DNA of 64,000 nucleotides from Melieria omissa (GCA_963971225.1 OZ020269.1:41189264-41253263); one strand, 5' to 3'. Counted from the first letter of the stretch, positions 21,034-32,199 are shown. Numbers and translations are program-made. The notes: generated by a model from the sequence alone, not told the origin.

Positions 21034-22091
21034 CAGTGTGCTTACTTAATTTTTCATTTATGTGGTAAACCCAGTGAAAAAAATGTGGTAGATTTGAATG
21101 AAATGTGGTAGATTTTTTTGTATTGTACATTAATTGTACTTTATTGCATTTGCACATTTATTGTATTTCATTGTGTTTGTACATTAATTGTATTTTACGT
21201 TCTTCTATGCACTTTAACCTGTGCCGGGTCTCTTCTCATTTTTTTTTGTATTGTTGACTATATTTTTTTTCTTTTTTGGGAGCTCGGACTCGCAAATTTC
21301 AGCAGCAGGTACAACTTCGCGCCGTAAAACTTCGTCCCGTCCAAGCGCAGTGCCATCGCCATGCGATATTCTAAAAAACTAAACGTTACTAAAAAATAAA
21401 GGCAAAAATGATTCAACTTTTTTAGAAATTTTTCCATTTTAACTGCACCTGCCGCCAAAACAATTGTCAAACTGTCAACTATTTGTAGTGCACTGCTTTC
21501 GAAGTGATGACAGTGCTACCGCATAAGTTTTTTTTTTACACATTTTCACTTACAATGTTCAATGCAGCCCTAACATAAATTTTACAACATAAAGCTCTAA
21601 TTTACTTGGAGTAATAGGTTGGCAGCCGCCATGGCTCAGTTGGTTAGTGCGCGGTCCAAGCGAGTCGCATGCAGAGCGACGCTAGTTCGAATTCTGCATG
21701 TAGTAACACCTAAAAAAAATAACGGGAAACTAGTTTTCTCTTTCGGTGGCTGTCCTCTCAGCTGGAAATGGCAAACCTCTGAGAGTAAAAATTGCCTATG
21801 AAAAAGCTCCCAACCTGCCGTTCGGAACCGGCATAAAACTGTAGGTCCCTTCCACCCGCGTACAAAATTCACACGCACAACACGGGTGGTTGCGGGAAGC
21901 TAGGCCTTGGTCTCGCGTAAGCGGGCTGTCGTGCCAATCAATTATTAAAATTATTAGGTTGGTTAAGAGTAAATTTATGTTCCACAAAAATGTGGTAGAT
22001 TTTAAGCCCTCCGTGGTAGATATGGTAGAAACTTGATTTTAAAAATAATTGTGGTAGATCTACCACATATGTCGTAGAAGTAAGCACACTG
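21034..22091. mobile_element. hAT transposon C with TGTGGTAGAT subterminal repeats
   Basis: Seen: CAGTGTGCTTAC at 21034 and GTAAGCACACTG ending at 22091 are perfect TIRs. The perfect 8-bp duplication GTGGCGAT lies at 21026-21033 and 22092-22099. TGTGGTAGAT or one-base variants occur near both ends at 21061, 21084, 21104, 21991, 22012 and 22050; the last forms the palindrome TGTGGTAGATCTACCACA (22050-22067). Known: hAT transposases bind short subterminal repeats. No transposase frame remains. A SINE occupies 21623-21954. Confidence 0.92.
21623..21954 (+). mobile_element. tRNA-derived SINE, copy 2 (full length)
   Basis: Seen: the 332-bp unit starts with a tRNA-like head containing an A-box (TGGCTCAGTTGGTTAGTG at about 21633) and a B-box-like block (CTAGTTCGAATTCTGC at about 21682). 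An unrelated body and an AT-rich (ATT)n-like tail follow. The 8-bp duplication TAGGTTGG lies at 21615-21622 and 21955-21962. Known: tRNA-like internal promoters drive Pol III transcription of SINEs, which borrow LINE machinery. The tRNA of origin cannot be named from the diverged head. Confidence 0.92.
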
Positions 22092-22189
22092 GTGGCGATA
22101 TCAGCACCCGCATTCAAATTTTTGCTTGCACACTCTTTATGTTTCATACTTTTTGGTATAATATAAAATTTTTAAAAACGAAATTTTGA

Positions 22190-22372
22190 TAGAATATTTT
22201 AAAATATGCACTTGTTATGACATTTCTTTTGCCATATTTCCCCCTTTGACATATAAGCCTAAAACCTCCTTTACACAGTTCCAGTATTAAGTTACCTATT
22301 GGTCCAAAAAATCTAAACTATCTTCAGAAAACCTATGAGAACAAAAATATTTGCATATGTAAAAAGTGTCAG
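22190..22372. repeat. Diverged fragment of the TTAA-target MITE family
   Basis: Seen: TTTTCCCC-type sequence followed by blocks AAGCCTAAAACCTC, CAAAAAATCTAAACT and ATATTTGCATATGTAAAAAGTGTCAG. They follow the same order and spacing as 4370-4535 in the MITE at 4015-4539 (AACCTAAAATCTC, CAAAAAATGAAAACT, ATATTAACATATGTTAATAGTGACAG). The left half and the TTAA flanks are not recognisable. It is an older relative or truncated copy. Confidence 0.5.
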
Positions 22373-22575
22373 TCTCCGTATATACAATTTGGTAAAAAAG
22401 TAACAAAACACATTGAAGCTTAACCCTTTCGACCTCAATGTTGCCTGAGAGCAACTTCACGTATTTTTAATTTTATAGCAAAAGCTACGATTGATTTATG
22501 GGTTTAAATTAAGTAGGCACCAACAAATTAATATTTTTATAAGTGAATTCAAAGGCAATTGAATTGTTATCTATA

Positions 22576-23108
22576 CACCCATACCTCGCTTTGCGTCGTT
22601 TCGTTTTGCGTTGTTTCGAAGTTGCGTCGGTGCTGAATTAGTACTAGTAGATTTAGTAGATTTAGATTAGTAGATTTTTGAAGTTGCGTTGTTTTGGGTT
22701 CGAGTCTTTATTTTTTTTTTAGATTTGTTTTTTTTCTAAAAAATGGCACGACTTTTGTTTCTAATTGCGCCATGCCATCAAAACTCGGGATTCCCTTTAT
22801 AACTTTTGTGAAAGAAAGCCGACTTACGACAACAGCCACTATGGACTCATCAGACAGTGATTAATTTTTATTTTGTTTTTATAAATTTATTGAAAATTTT
22901 ATTGTGTTTTAAAATTTTCTATTATTTTTGTGTTTTAAATGTTTACTTTGTTCAATTTTCTTTTTAAAAAGTAGTATTTTCGTAACCCTGGAACCTATCT
23001 TCGATGTTTACATGCTTTGCTATAGAAAATCATAATTCACTTTGCGTCGTTTCAGTTTGCGTCGTGTTTTTTTGGAACGTAACCACGACGCAAAGTGAGG
23101 TATGGGTG
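22576..23108. mobile_element. Tigger/pogo-like MITE
   Basis: Seen: CACCCATACCTCGCTTTGCG at 22576 and CGCAAAGTGAGGTATGGGTG ending at 23108 are inverted repeats flanked by TA (22574-22575, 23109-23110). Internal TTTGCGTCGTTTC-like repeats follow the left TIR and precede the right TIR. Known: Tigger/pogo ends contain CATACCTCG followed by repeats of this sort, and target TA. The 533-bp unit lacks a transposase frame. Confidence 0.85.
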
Positions 23109-23174
23109 TATATTTGTATATCTGTTACCTTATCCAAGTCTACGCGACCTTGTTTCTTTAATAATGGTTGTATT

Positions 23175-23335
23175 TGTTGAAGTATGCAAATATTATATTA
23201 AAAAACACTTTCTCCCTAGCCACTTTGTTAAATGAGATCACTGTATAGTAAATTATAAATTTATGTGTTCATTGATTGTACTGTGAATTTCGATTGAGAA
23301 AACTTTTCAGTTTGAAATAAAAACTCACTACAAAA
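23175..23335 (+). repeat. Copia 5' LTR
   Basis: The 161-bp repeat begins TGTTGAAGTATG and ends CACTACAAAA. It is identical by eye to 27434-27594. An AATAAA signal lies near 23317. It carries the promoter and polyadenylation functions of the element. Confidence 0.95.
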
Positions 23336-23345
23336 GGTTATGGGC
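23336..23345 (+). promoter_or_regulatory. Copia primer-binding site (half-tRNA initiator Met type)
   Basis: GGTTATGGGC immediately follows the 5' LTR. It is complementary to the anticodon-loop side of insect initiator tRNA-Met, the internal primer known for Drosophila copia. This supports the LTR boundary. Confidence 0.85.
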
Positions 23346-23380
23346 TGCAACACGCTCTCAAAAATAAAATAGAATCAAAT

Positions 23381-26300
23381 ATGGATATTGTGAAACACAT
23401 CAAGCCGCTCTCTGGGCAGTCTGACTGGCCTATATGGAAGAGGAAAATCCGTGATTTGCTCGATTATCACGAAGGAGCTTTGGACGTCATAGATCAAAAG
23501 CTGGTCAAGCCGCAGCCTTTGGGACAGAACGCTACGGAAAGTCAAGCTAAGCAGTACAAGGAGCAGTTCGATCTGTACCGCAAAGCGAATAGCTATGCGA
23601 AATCGATGATTACGAGCTCAATCACTGACGAGGTGTATCAGAAGGTCATGGACAAGGAGACAGCACATGATACCTGGGAGGCACTAAAAAAGCAGTTCGA
23701 GGCAACAGCGAAAGATCAGTTATTTAAGATATGCACTGATTTCTTCGCGTTTAGTTGGAGTTTGGGACAGGACGTTTCAACCCATATTGCATTGCTAAGG
23801 AGCTTATGGAGTGAAGTCAACAATGGCCTTGTTCTAAAAGGAGAAGAGAAGTTGCCAGAAATGTTACTGGTATGCAAGGTTTTGCAAATATTGCCCAGCA
23901 AGTTCGAGGTTTTTTGATCCAGTTGGATGTTGCTGAGCAAGGAAAATGAAAAGAATTTTGAAGAGTTATCAATTCAACTTTCTATGTACGAGCGAAATTT
24001 TGGACGATCGGACGAGTCGCAGTTGGATCAAAACGCGCTAGCTGCAAAAGCTGAGAAGTCAACAGAGAAGGCAGGCAAGTATGCATCGAAGCGAGAAGGT
24101 ACCTGCAACTACTGCAAAAAGAAAGGTCATTGGGTCCGTGAATGCAGAAAATGGATGTCAGATGGACGGCCAAGTAAGAATAAAGGGGCCAGGCAGCTTA
24201 TAGGGGATGTAAATTGTTCGCTGATTTCAATTTGCAACGAAGTATGCACCACTGAGGTGAGTCCTAGTGATTGGTGGATAGATAATGGTGCGACAAAACA
24301 CATCACAAAGTTTGCAAATTTGTTCATGAGCTATGAAAAGTTTGTTGTTCCATGTAGCATTAAAGCTGCTGGAAACGAAACAATTGAAGCGCTAGGGAAA
24401 GGATCAATTCAAATAATTTCGAACGTAGGTGGCAAAAAATTGAGCTTGACATTAAGAGATGTATGGTATGTGCCAAAAATATCACGAAGTCTATTCTCAG
24501 TGCTAGCAGCTCAAGACAGAAATACAAACAGCGAGTTTAAATCCACACCTACAAATTGTTATTTAAAGGTTAATAAAGAAATAATTCTATGTGGATATCG
24601 TAAGGCAGGTGGATCGTTATTTAAAGCCAGCATAAAACCAATTGCTCCAGAGCATCATGTTGGAGCTTATCTCGCAAAGTCTAATATATCTTTACTCCAG
24701 TTATATCATGAGAGATGGGGGCATCAAGATAAAAGACACGTCAAAGAAAAACTTGAACAAGATTTCGGTATAAAAGTGAATATCGAAGATCAATATTGTG
24801 AGTCCTGTATCTATGGCAAAGCACATCGCTTATCGTTTGGAACAAGAGAAAAAGCAACAAGGCCTGGAGAACTTATCTCGACAGATGTTTGTGGGCCATT
24901 CTCGGAGTCTTTTAAGAAGAATCGTTACTTGGTAGTATTTAAGGACAGTTACACAAAGTTTCGATATGGCTACGTAGTAAAGAAGAAATCTGATGTCAAA
25001 GATGTTTTGGTTCATATGCTTCAACATGCACACGTTCAAGGTCATGTCATTAAGGATGTTTTGAGTGATAACGGTGGAGAATTCGACAATGCAGATATAC
25101 GACAAATACTTAATGAGAGAGGTATTACGCAAAGACTAACAGCACCTTTTACACCTGAGCAAAACGGTAGTAGTGAGCGCGAAAATCGTACAATAGTTGA
25201 GATGGCAAGAACGTTCAAGTACTCAAATGCAGGTATAGAATTTCCGGAAGCTTTATGGGCCGAATTTGTTAGTACGGCTGTTTACATATTGAACAGAACA
25301 GCAAAATCGTCGGAGAAAGGTATAAGTCCTTACGAGTTGTGGATGCACAAAAAGCCACGTATAAAGCATCTCCGAATTATAGGTACAACGTGCTATGCTC
25401 ACGTGCCTATCCAGAAAAGAAAGAAAATGGATAAGAAAGCTGTTAAGGGCTATCTTGTTGGCTATGATGGCGACGAGAGATACAGAATCTATGTTAAAGA
25501 AGAACACAAAGTTGTTTTGTCTCGAGACGTGAAGTTTTGCGAAAATCATGTAAATTGCGAAGAGATGGTAAAACTGCCATTCAAGGATGTCGAACGCACA
25601 GAAGACAAACAAGAAGAAAAACTAGACAAGAAAAATTCTGATATTGAGCATAGTGAAGAAATAAAATCGAATGAAGATTCAGAAGAATGCGAAAGAACCA
25701 ATTTGGAACGAGATGAAGCTGAAAAAGGAGAGAAATTCAAGCGAAGAAGGGAAGAAAGCGATGAAGGAACAGATACTGAAGAAAAGGTGGAACCTTATAG
25801 ATTACGAAGTCGGTTGCTTTTAAAGAAGCCAAAATTGTTTGAAGATCTTGTTTTGGCTGCAGAGGAGTATCTAAATGAAATAGAAATGCCAGAGAGTTTT
25901 GAAGAAGCCATGAACAGTAGTCAGAAAGCCGAGTGGAAGATAGCAATGGAAAAAGAGATGTCATCGTTGGCGGAAAACCAGACATGGAAACTATCACCGT
26001 TACCAAAAGACGCAAAGGCACTGCCATGTAAGTGGGTTTACAAAGTAAAGATGAATCCTGATGGCACTATAAATAAATTTAAAGCAAGGCTTGTTATTAA
26101 GGGATTTCATCAAAGGCAAGGTATAGATTATAATCAAACGTTTAGTCCAGTTGCAAAAATGGCCACCATACGAGCATTCCTGAGTATTGCCGCAGTTGAA
26201 GAAATGCATTTAACTCAGTTTGATGTATCAACCGCTTTTCTCTACGGAGAGTTAGACGAGGTCATTTTTATGAAGCAACCAGAAGGGTTTAATGATGGCA

Positions 26301-27418
26301 CAAATAGAGTATGCGTCTTAAACAGGAGTCTTTATGGACTTAAACAAGCACCTAGATGCTGGAATAAACGATTTGGAGGATTTCTTTTAAAACTAGGGTT
26401 TGAAGCAAGCGAAGCTGATCCCTGTTTGTACATAAGAGAGCGTAACAACAATAAACTTATTTTAGTACTTTATGTAGATGATGGATTGGTCGGAGCAACA
26501 GATACGCGAGATTTGAAAAATTTTATTGAAGAATTAGAAACAGAATTCAAGATAGTTTCAAATCCAGCTAATTATTTCTTGGGACTTGAATTGGCACAGA
26601 AAAAAGACTATATAAAAATTAACCAACCTGCATATGCAAAGAAAATTTTAAGCAAATTCAACTTCTCAGAGTGTAAGGTAGTCGCAACTCCGATGTTGAA
26701 GAATCCGGGGATTATCGAAACAGGGAAAGCAAATACCAAAGAACAAAATTTTCCATATAGACAAGCTGTGGGTGCCATAATGTATTTGATGCTCGGGTCC
26801 AGACCGGACTTGGCATACAGTGTAGGATTTTTGTCAAGATCATTGGAAAATCCAAGCCATGACGATATTGCAAGAGTCAAGAGAGTATTCAGATACATCG
26901 CGGGCACTATTAATCTCGGAATTGTATACAAACGAAATGCAACTAAAGGGATTCTAGAATGCTTTAGTGACGCGGATTTCGGAGGTTGCACTAGTACTGG
27001 ACGTTCAACATCAGGAGTAGTGATTACACATGCAGGCGGAGCAATTTCTTGGCTCAGCCAGAGACAAGCAATGGTAGCTACGTCAACTACTGAAGCGGAA
27101 ATAGTAGCTGCAAATGAAGCAACAAAGGAAATCATTTGGCTATCTAGATTATTTGAAGGTATATTAAAATTGCAATATGTTCCCGTTCTCCAAGTGGATA
27201 ACTCTGCCGCTGTAAGACTAGCTCAAAATCCAGAATTTCACCGCAGAACAAAACACATTGCTGTTAAACATTTCTTCATCAGAGAAAAAATAGCAGAAGG
27301 AATTATGGGAGTTCAGCAAATTCCAACGGAACAACAAGTTGCCGACATTTTGACTAAGCCTTTACAACGACCTCAATTTCAAATACATTGCCTCAAAATG
27401 GGACTAAGTGATTTTTAA
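23381..27418 (+). CDS. Copia gag-pol polyprotein with one in-frame UGA
   Basis: Seen: ATG 23381 opens a frame that continues to TAA at 27416-27418, broken once by TGA at 23915-23917; the ATG at 23927 is in the same frame. Order: gag; CCHC knuckle CNYCKKKGHWVREC (about 24103-24144); aspartic protease with D-N-G-A-T (about 24281-24295). Next come integrase HHCC (about 24707-24810), Asp of TDVCGP (about 24880), Asp of LSDNGGEF (about 25065) and Glu of the ENRTIVE region (about 25180). RT carries YVDD at 26471-26482. RNase H has SDADFGG (about 26968) and the frame ends near ADILTKPL. About 1,345 codons is normal for copia. The UGA is most simply a nonsense mutation. Confidence 0.93.
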
Positions 27419-27433
27419 AATAATAAGGGAAAG

Positions 27434-27594
27434 TGTTGAAGTATGCAAATATTATATTAAAAAACACTTTCTCCCTAGCCACTTTGTTAAATGAGATCAC
27501 TGTATAGTAAATTATAAATTTATGTGTTCATTGATTGTACTGTGAATTTCGATTGAGAAAACTTTTCAGTTTGAAATAAAAACTCACTACAAAA
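27434..27594 (+). repeat. Copia 3' LTR
   Basis: Identical by eye to the 5' LTR at 23175-23335. It is preceded by a purine tract AATAAGGGAAAG (27422-27433) and followed by the target duplication GTATT. Confidence 0.95.
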
Positions 27595-27599
27595 GTATT

Positions 27600-28389
27600 G
27601 GTATTTTTCCATAATAACTATATTATTTTTCTGTAATTAAAAAAAATTCATTTGGCCCGTTTTAAGCTAAAATTGTTCAAAAGTAAAAGTAAAAAAGTAA
27701 AGTGATTTAAATACCAAAAAGTAATATCGAGACACAGGGTAAAATTCGGGGTCGTAATGGTTAATAATAGTTGAAATAATGTACACTTTTAGATCAATAA
27801 AGTATACTTTTAATTGAAGTAGGCTTTTGATCACTCATAATCGAATTAACGCTATACACTTACTCTAGCTTAAAAACATTTGGCAGTGATTCAAAATAAG
27901 CGTAAATGTCCCTTTTATAAAATTTTCAGTTCGTCGTGGATGTGGTTTTGTGTAAAAAGAAAGAAATGAAGTGAAATGTCTCGTTTTCAAGATATCGAAC
28001 GGAATTTATTATTTTGAACGATTCCTTGAAAATAATGTTCACCAAAGTGATATAATTGCAATTATATTTGTAATTATCAATGTATTACAGCCAGGCTTCC
28101 AACTTTTTAAAATGGCTTTGGAGGAAACCAAAAAACACTATAAACAATTATACATTTTTAGTTTTTAGAGTGCGAGTGTACATGTATTTGAACTTTGATA
28201 TATAGTTAGGCCGAAGAACTTTCTAATTAGTGTCTAGTCTATAGTTTTTTATATAATTTTTTTATAAATAAACTATAAATACAAATGAACTTTGATATAC
28301 ATAAATACGCTTAGGTGCATTTTCTACTTGACCAAAATCCTACTTCGCAAACCGAATTTTCTTTGAAAATTTCACATTTAGTTGCATTT
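27600..28389. other. AT-rich sequence without recognised features
   Basis: Only short chance ORFs are present (27971-28168). No element ends or RNA genes were recognised. Confidence 0.55.
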
Positions 28390-29794
28390 CACCAAAAAGT
28401 ATGGAACGTACAATACAAGCAAAATTTGAATGCGGGTGCTGATATCGCCACCCGTCTTCTTAATGCGGGGGGTAGACAACAAGAGGAAACACTTGAAATG
28501 GCAGCACAATGCCAGCGATAAGGCGATTGGAAAGTGGGAAAGTAAGCTGATTTTTGTGCGTTTTTTGCAATTCACTTACACAGTCTGTGTGTGCTGGCAG
28601 TTATCAGCTCTTCACTGCTTTCGCTCTTTTCCCGATATTAGGGATTATGGATTCCTTTCAATTATTTGCTTTTTAAAGTATGTTCTCATTAATTTTCTGC
28701 ATTAAATGCGCAACATATGAACTTTTTTGGTTTCATTATGTAAATATTATTGAAAAATTTAACAAACGACTGAAAGCTAAATGCATTGAATATGACAGGG
28801 TCAATTGCCGTCCTTTGTATTTCGCATTTCTTCATTTAGCGAATCTCTAACGATCAGATCAGATCAGGTATGCTTTTGGTGCTAAATGCTCTAGTTTGAC
28901 CGCAGGGTTGTTTCTTTGGATGCAGCTTATAAAATCGTAATTTAATTAAATTAAAAGCGTACCCAAGGATTATTTTGACACTTTTGGGCAATAAAACATT
29001 TTTCTAGTCAATTTTATACAAACGTATTACGAAATGGCACCAAAAATATACAAATAGAAAGACAAATTTCTTTGGTCACAAAAAATGACTCACACCAGCA
29101 ACACTGGAAATTTGAAATGAACTAGAACAACAACCCCGTTTTAGAAATTTATATGGAGGAAAAACTACGTTCCTGATCAAGCTTGGGGCCTACTAGTAGG
29201 CGACCTATATGATCGCTACAGGCAATTAAAAAATAAATAATAAGTAATCAACAAAGACAATTAAATAAAACTGGAATTGGAAAGAACAGAAAACGTTTTT
29301 ATTACCCCGTTTCTTACGGCCCACATATAATGCTTGTTTAAAAGAACTAAAATAAGAAAATCTAATATTGTAAATTTATGGTCAATCATTCGCCATGGAA
29401 CCATTCAGGTGTAGAATATTTAAACTATTTTTAAACGTAGGCATGCCGTAATAACATTTTTCTTATGACAAAATACTTGTCTTATCATTTATTTCTTTAT
29501 TTAGTGCTTTAGTAGTGCTTTCGCCATATTGAAAGTCAATTGACCTATTAAATTATGTTTTTCCATACAATCTTTTAACCCTTGGTTTCTCCGTTAGATT
29601 TCGATTTAAAAAAAAACAAAATTAAAACACGCATCTAATTATTTTTGATTTCAAATGTTTCACGAATTTTGAAGTCAATATGCCTATCAGTTAATTTGTT
29701 CGTAGCTTTCCCATATTCTCAAAATTGTAATCAATCATGCGAAAATATAAACAAATAGTTTTACTTCAAACTATCCACGTAATTTGCAAACATT

Positions 29795-29980
29795 TTAAAT
29801 TGGGATCAACCACCAAATTTTTAAATCAATCAAAGCATTGGCCAGCAAAAAATCATACACCACAAAGATTCGACTGATGGTGACATGACAGCAATCTCTG
29901 CAGCAAAACCAATCGGCAACACAAAAAAGCATACACACAATAAAGGACAACAGCAAAAACATTAGCAAATCCCGAATCAC
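29795..29980 (-). CDS. Small hydrophobic ORF of repeat unit B (61 aa)
   Basis: Seen: ATG at 29980 (minus) gives MIRDLLMFLLLSFIVCMLFC followed by a Cys-rich stretch and the ending LKIWWLIPI. It is equal in length and closely similar to the ORF at 18647-18832. Several differences are conservative (Val/Ile/Leu, Asn/Ser). The function is unknown. Two copies are too few to tell coding constraint from recent common origin. Confidence 0.3.
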   Translation of the reverse strand: MIRDLLMFLLLSFIVCMLFCVADWFCCRDCCHVTISRIFVVYDFLLANALIDLKIWWLIPI

Positions 29981-30098
29981 CTTCGTTGAAACGACGATGA
30001 CGATGCTTTGGTTCGTTGTTTACTCTCCGCTTGCGCTTCGACGAACAAGATCGCAGACTGTTCAGCGCGAGAAAATTTCCCGCAACCTATGCCTCCGC

Positions 30099-30426
30099 AG
30101 CCACTGTGGCTCAGTTGGTTAGTGCGTTGGACCGCGAGTCGAAGGCAGCGACCCTGGTTCAAATACTGCCTGTAATAACACCTAAAAAAATAACGGGAAA
30201 ACTCGTTTTCTCTTTCGGTGACTGTCCTCCCAGCTGGAAATGGCAAACCTCTGACAGTAAAAATTGCTTATGAAAGAGCTCCCAACCTGCCGCTCGGAAC
30301 CGGCATAAAACTGTTGGTCCCTTCCACCCGCGTACAAATATACACGCACAACACGGGTGGTTGCGGGAAGCTAGGCCTTAGTCTCGCGTAAGCGGGTTGT
30401 CGTGCCAGTCAATTATTTATTATTAT
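30099..30426 (+). mobile_element. tRNA-derived SINE, copy 3 (full length)
   Basis: Seen: 328 bp with an A-box-like TGGCTCAGTTGGTTAGTG (about 30107) and a B-box-like CTGGTTCAAATACTGCC (about 30153). The same body as copy 2 is followed by an ATTATTTATTATTATTA-type tail. The 11-bp duplication TATGCCTCCGC lies at 30088-30098 and 30427-30437. It inserted into repeat unit B. Confidence 0.93.
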
Positions 30427-30515
30427 TATGCCTCCGCTCATCTCTTCCCCCCCGCGTCAAGAAACACGCGTGACAAATTTTTGAAGATGCGTATTCTTTA
30501 TATTGTATATTCTTT

Positions 30516-30883
30516 GATTTCACTTAGCTGCACTATTCCGTTTAACAGCCCTGTTTTTGAGCAAGTTTTCTTTGATTTGTATGAAAAATACTTCGTTTAG
30601 CAGCACTGGAAAATTTTTACGAGTTCAATTTTATTAACAATCTACCTCATTTCAACACGCACGCTTCGTCATTTCAACGTCGCTTTTGAAAACGAGGCAA
30701 TGGTTGTGAAATTGTCAAAAAAGAAATATTCGCAGGGTAAAAATTACCGATTATTTTACATCAGGGGTGTCCAAAATCTTCTTATGGAAGAGCAAACTCC
30801 AATACATATAAATGAACTCATACGGTAGACAACAGCGAAACCTACCTGGAAGATAACTGTCGCCAATTTGCACCAACAAAGCG
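30516..30883. other. AT-rich sequence without recognised features
   Basis: Nothing recognised apart from short chance frames. Confidence 0.5.
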
Positions 30884-30895
30884 TACTGTGCTGTG

Positions 30896-32191
30896 TTTTT
30901 TTTTCGCGGAGGAGGTGGAAAATCTTCGAAAGATACAGCCAACCCCGTGCTCAACTGTATGCCGGATTCTTACCGACTAAAAACCACCCCCTTTCTCCAA
31001 CCCGTGGTCCCGGCGGAACTGCCGTTTGGCATTGCGTCGCCGGGCGGTTTCCAGCCTCAGGAGTTCGGCTCGTATATGCTACTGGGGCCCTCTGCCCTAC
31101 GCTCTTCCTCCAGTCGTCGTTGTGATGATGATTTGTTGTGCGAGCGCACACACCGCGTTCCACGTCTCCGCCGTTTCGTGCATTTGCTGAACCATGTTCC
31201 GCACGCTAATAGGGCTGCCTATGTTTGATCGCAGCGCCTGTCGCTGTGTTTCGTACCGAGGACATTTTAGTGCTACGTGCTCCGCATCCTCCACCTCGTC
31301 GACGCACGTGGTGTAGTATGGGTCGGTTTCGTGGCCGAAGCGATGTAGATACGCCTTGAAGCAGCCGTGACCTGTTAGTACCTGCGTCACCTGTTAGTAA
31401 TGCGTGACTTCGCCGTGCTTGCGGTCCAGCCAATTGTTGAGCACTGGTATCAGGCGGTGCGTCCACCTCCCCTTGGACGAGCTATCCTAGCGGCTCTGCC
31501 AGTCGCCCAGACTTCGCTGCCTGCCGTTCCTTCGCACATTGCTGTTATCGCGCTTTGTAGTACGCCTTCAAAGCTAGGATGTCGACCGGTATCATGCCAG
31601 CGACCACGCAAGCTGCTTCGTACGACGTTGTACGGAATGCGCGGCATACTCTTAATGCGCATAGGCGGTACGTTGCCTCGATCTTTCGCCAGTACGAGCG
31701 AACCGTCATCGCAGGGGCCCATATAGCGCTCCATATAGCAAGGTCGAGGTTGCCACAGCATCCTCGTTGCTTGCTTTGGTCTGCCAAGGTTTGGCATTAG
31801 TCTCGCTAGCGCCACCACAGCTCTTGTGGCTCGCTCCGCTGCGTGCTGTAGGTGCTGCTTGAATGTCAGCCGGTTGTCAAGTGCGACGCCCAAGTACCTA
31901 ATTGCGGCCTTCGAAGCAATCGTGTGGCTGTTTACGCGAACATGGGCCCACTCCACCTTCTTCCTGATTGATATCAGCAGGACTTCAGTTTTCTGTTCGG
32001 CCAGCTGCAGGCCGATCGCCGTGAGCCATTGCTGAACCTTCACCACCGTGTCGTTGCAGACCGCCTCAATGTTGTGGATGTGCTTTCCTGTGACGACTAT
32101 TACGATGTCGTCCGCGAAGCCGACGATTTTGTCTCGTGTACGTCCAGCTGCAGTACGCCGTCGTACATGAGATTCCACAACATTGGGCCCA
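30896..32191 (-). mobile_element. 5'-truncated R1-like LINE
   Basis: Seen: a T-run at 30896-30904 (3' poly-A on the minus strand) and a 3' untranslated part containing TTTTTAGTCGGTAAGAATCC in reverse complement (about 30965-30990). The C-terminal half of ORF2 extends upstream to about 32191. A probable target duplication starting TACTGTGC occurs at 30884 and 32192, imperfect after 8 bases. The minus strand reads from the QG...GPMLWN block at the truncated end through FADD to the C-terminal zinc-binding tail. R1-like LINEs often insert at preferred sites, but this one is not in rDNA. Confidence 0.8.
31097..32178 (-). pseudogene. R1-like ORF2 C-terminal half
   Basis: Seen: a frame from 32178 contains the catalytic FADDIVIV (about 32110-32130) and YLGVALDNRLTFKQH (about 31860-31905). 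It shifts near 31790 into a frame ending near 31545, then near 31400 into a frame with HGCFKAYLHRFGHETDP and a C-x2-C...H...C motif (about 31240-31330), terminating at 31097. Known: this C-terminal layout is typical of R1/I-type LINEs. At least two frameshifts inactivate it. Confidence 0.75.
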
Positions 32192-32199
32192 TACTGTGC

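Larger units (their letters stand above)
18525..22150 (+). repeat. Repeat unit A (unknown family), interrupted by Tc1-like and hAT elements
   Basis: Seen: segments 18525-19001, 20251-20703, 20955-21033 and 22092-22150 match, in the same order, the reverse complement of 30515-28390 (unit B). The gaps in A are explained by the Tc1-like element (19002-20248) and hAT C (21034-22091). A middle block (20704-20950) differs from the middle block of B (about 28560-29200). The outer segments of unit B share a loose inverted similarity (CACCCGTCTTCTTAATGCGGGG against CACGCGTGTTTCTTGACGCGGGG), so the unit may be a TIR element. No known domain is visible apart from a shared 61-codon ORF. Confidence 0.7.
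23175..27594 (+). mobile_element. Complete Ty1/copia retrotransposon
   Basis: Seen: identical 161-bp LTRs, a 5-bp duplication GTATT at 23170-23174 and 27595-27599, a primer-binding site directly after the 5' LTR, one gag-pol frame in the order PR-IN-RT-RH, and a purine tract (27422-27433) before the 3' LTR. LTR identity indicates a very recent insertion (or conversion). The single lesion found is an in-frame TGA at 23915-23917. The LTR 3' end reads ACAAAA rather than the usual CA, a boundary fixed by the target duplication. Confidence 0.96.
28390..30515 (-). repeat. Repeat unit B (inverted counterpart of unit A)
   Basis: Seen: the reverse complement of 30515-28390 matches unit A at 18525-22150 in four ordered blocks. 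It gives the empty site for the Tc1-like insertion (around 29628) and for hAT C (around 28448-28455). It carries its own SINE at 30099-30426, plus a segment (about 30060-30480) lacking in A. The central block 28560-29200 is not shared. The two units face each other with about 6.2 kb between them, including the copia element. Confidence 0.7.
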
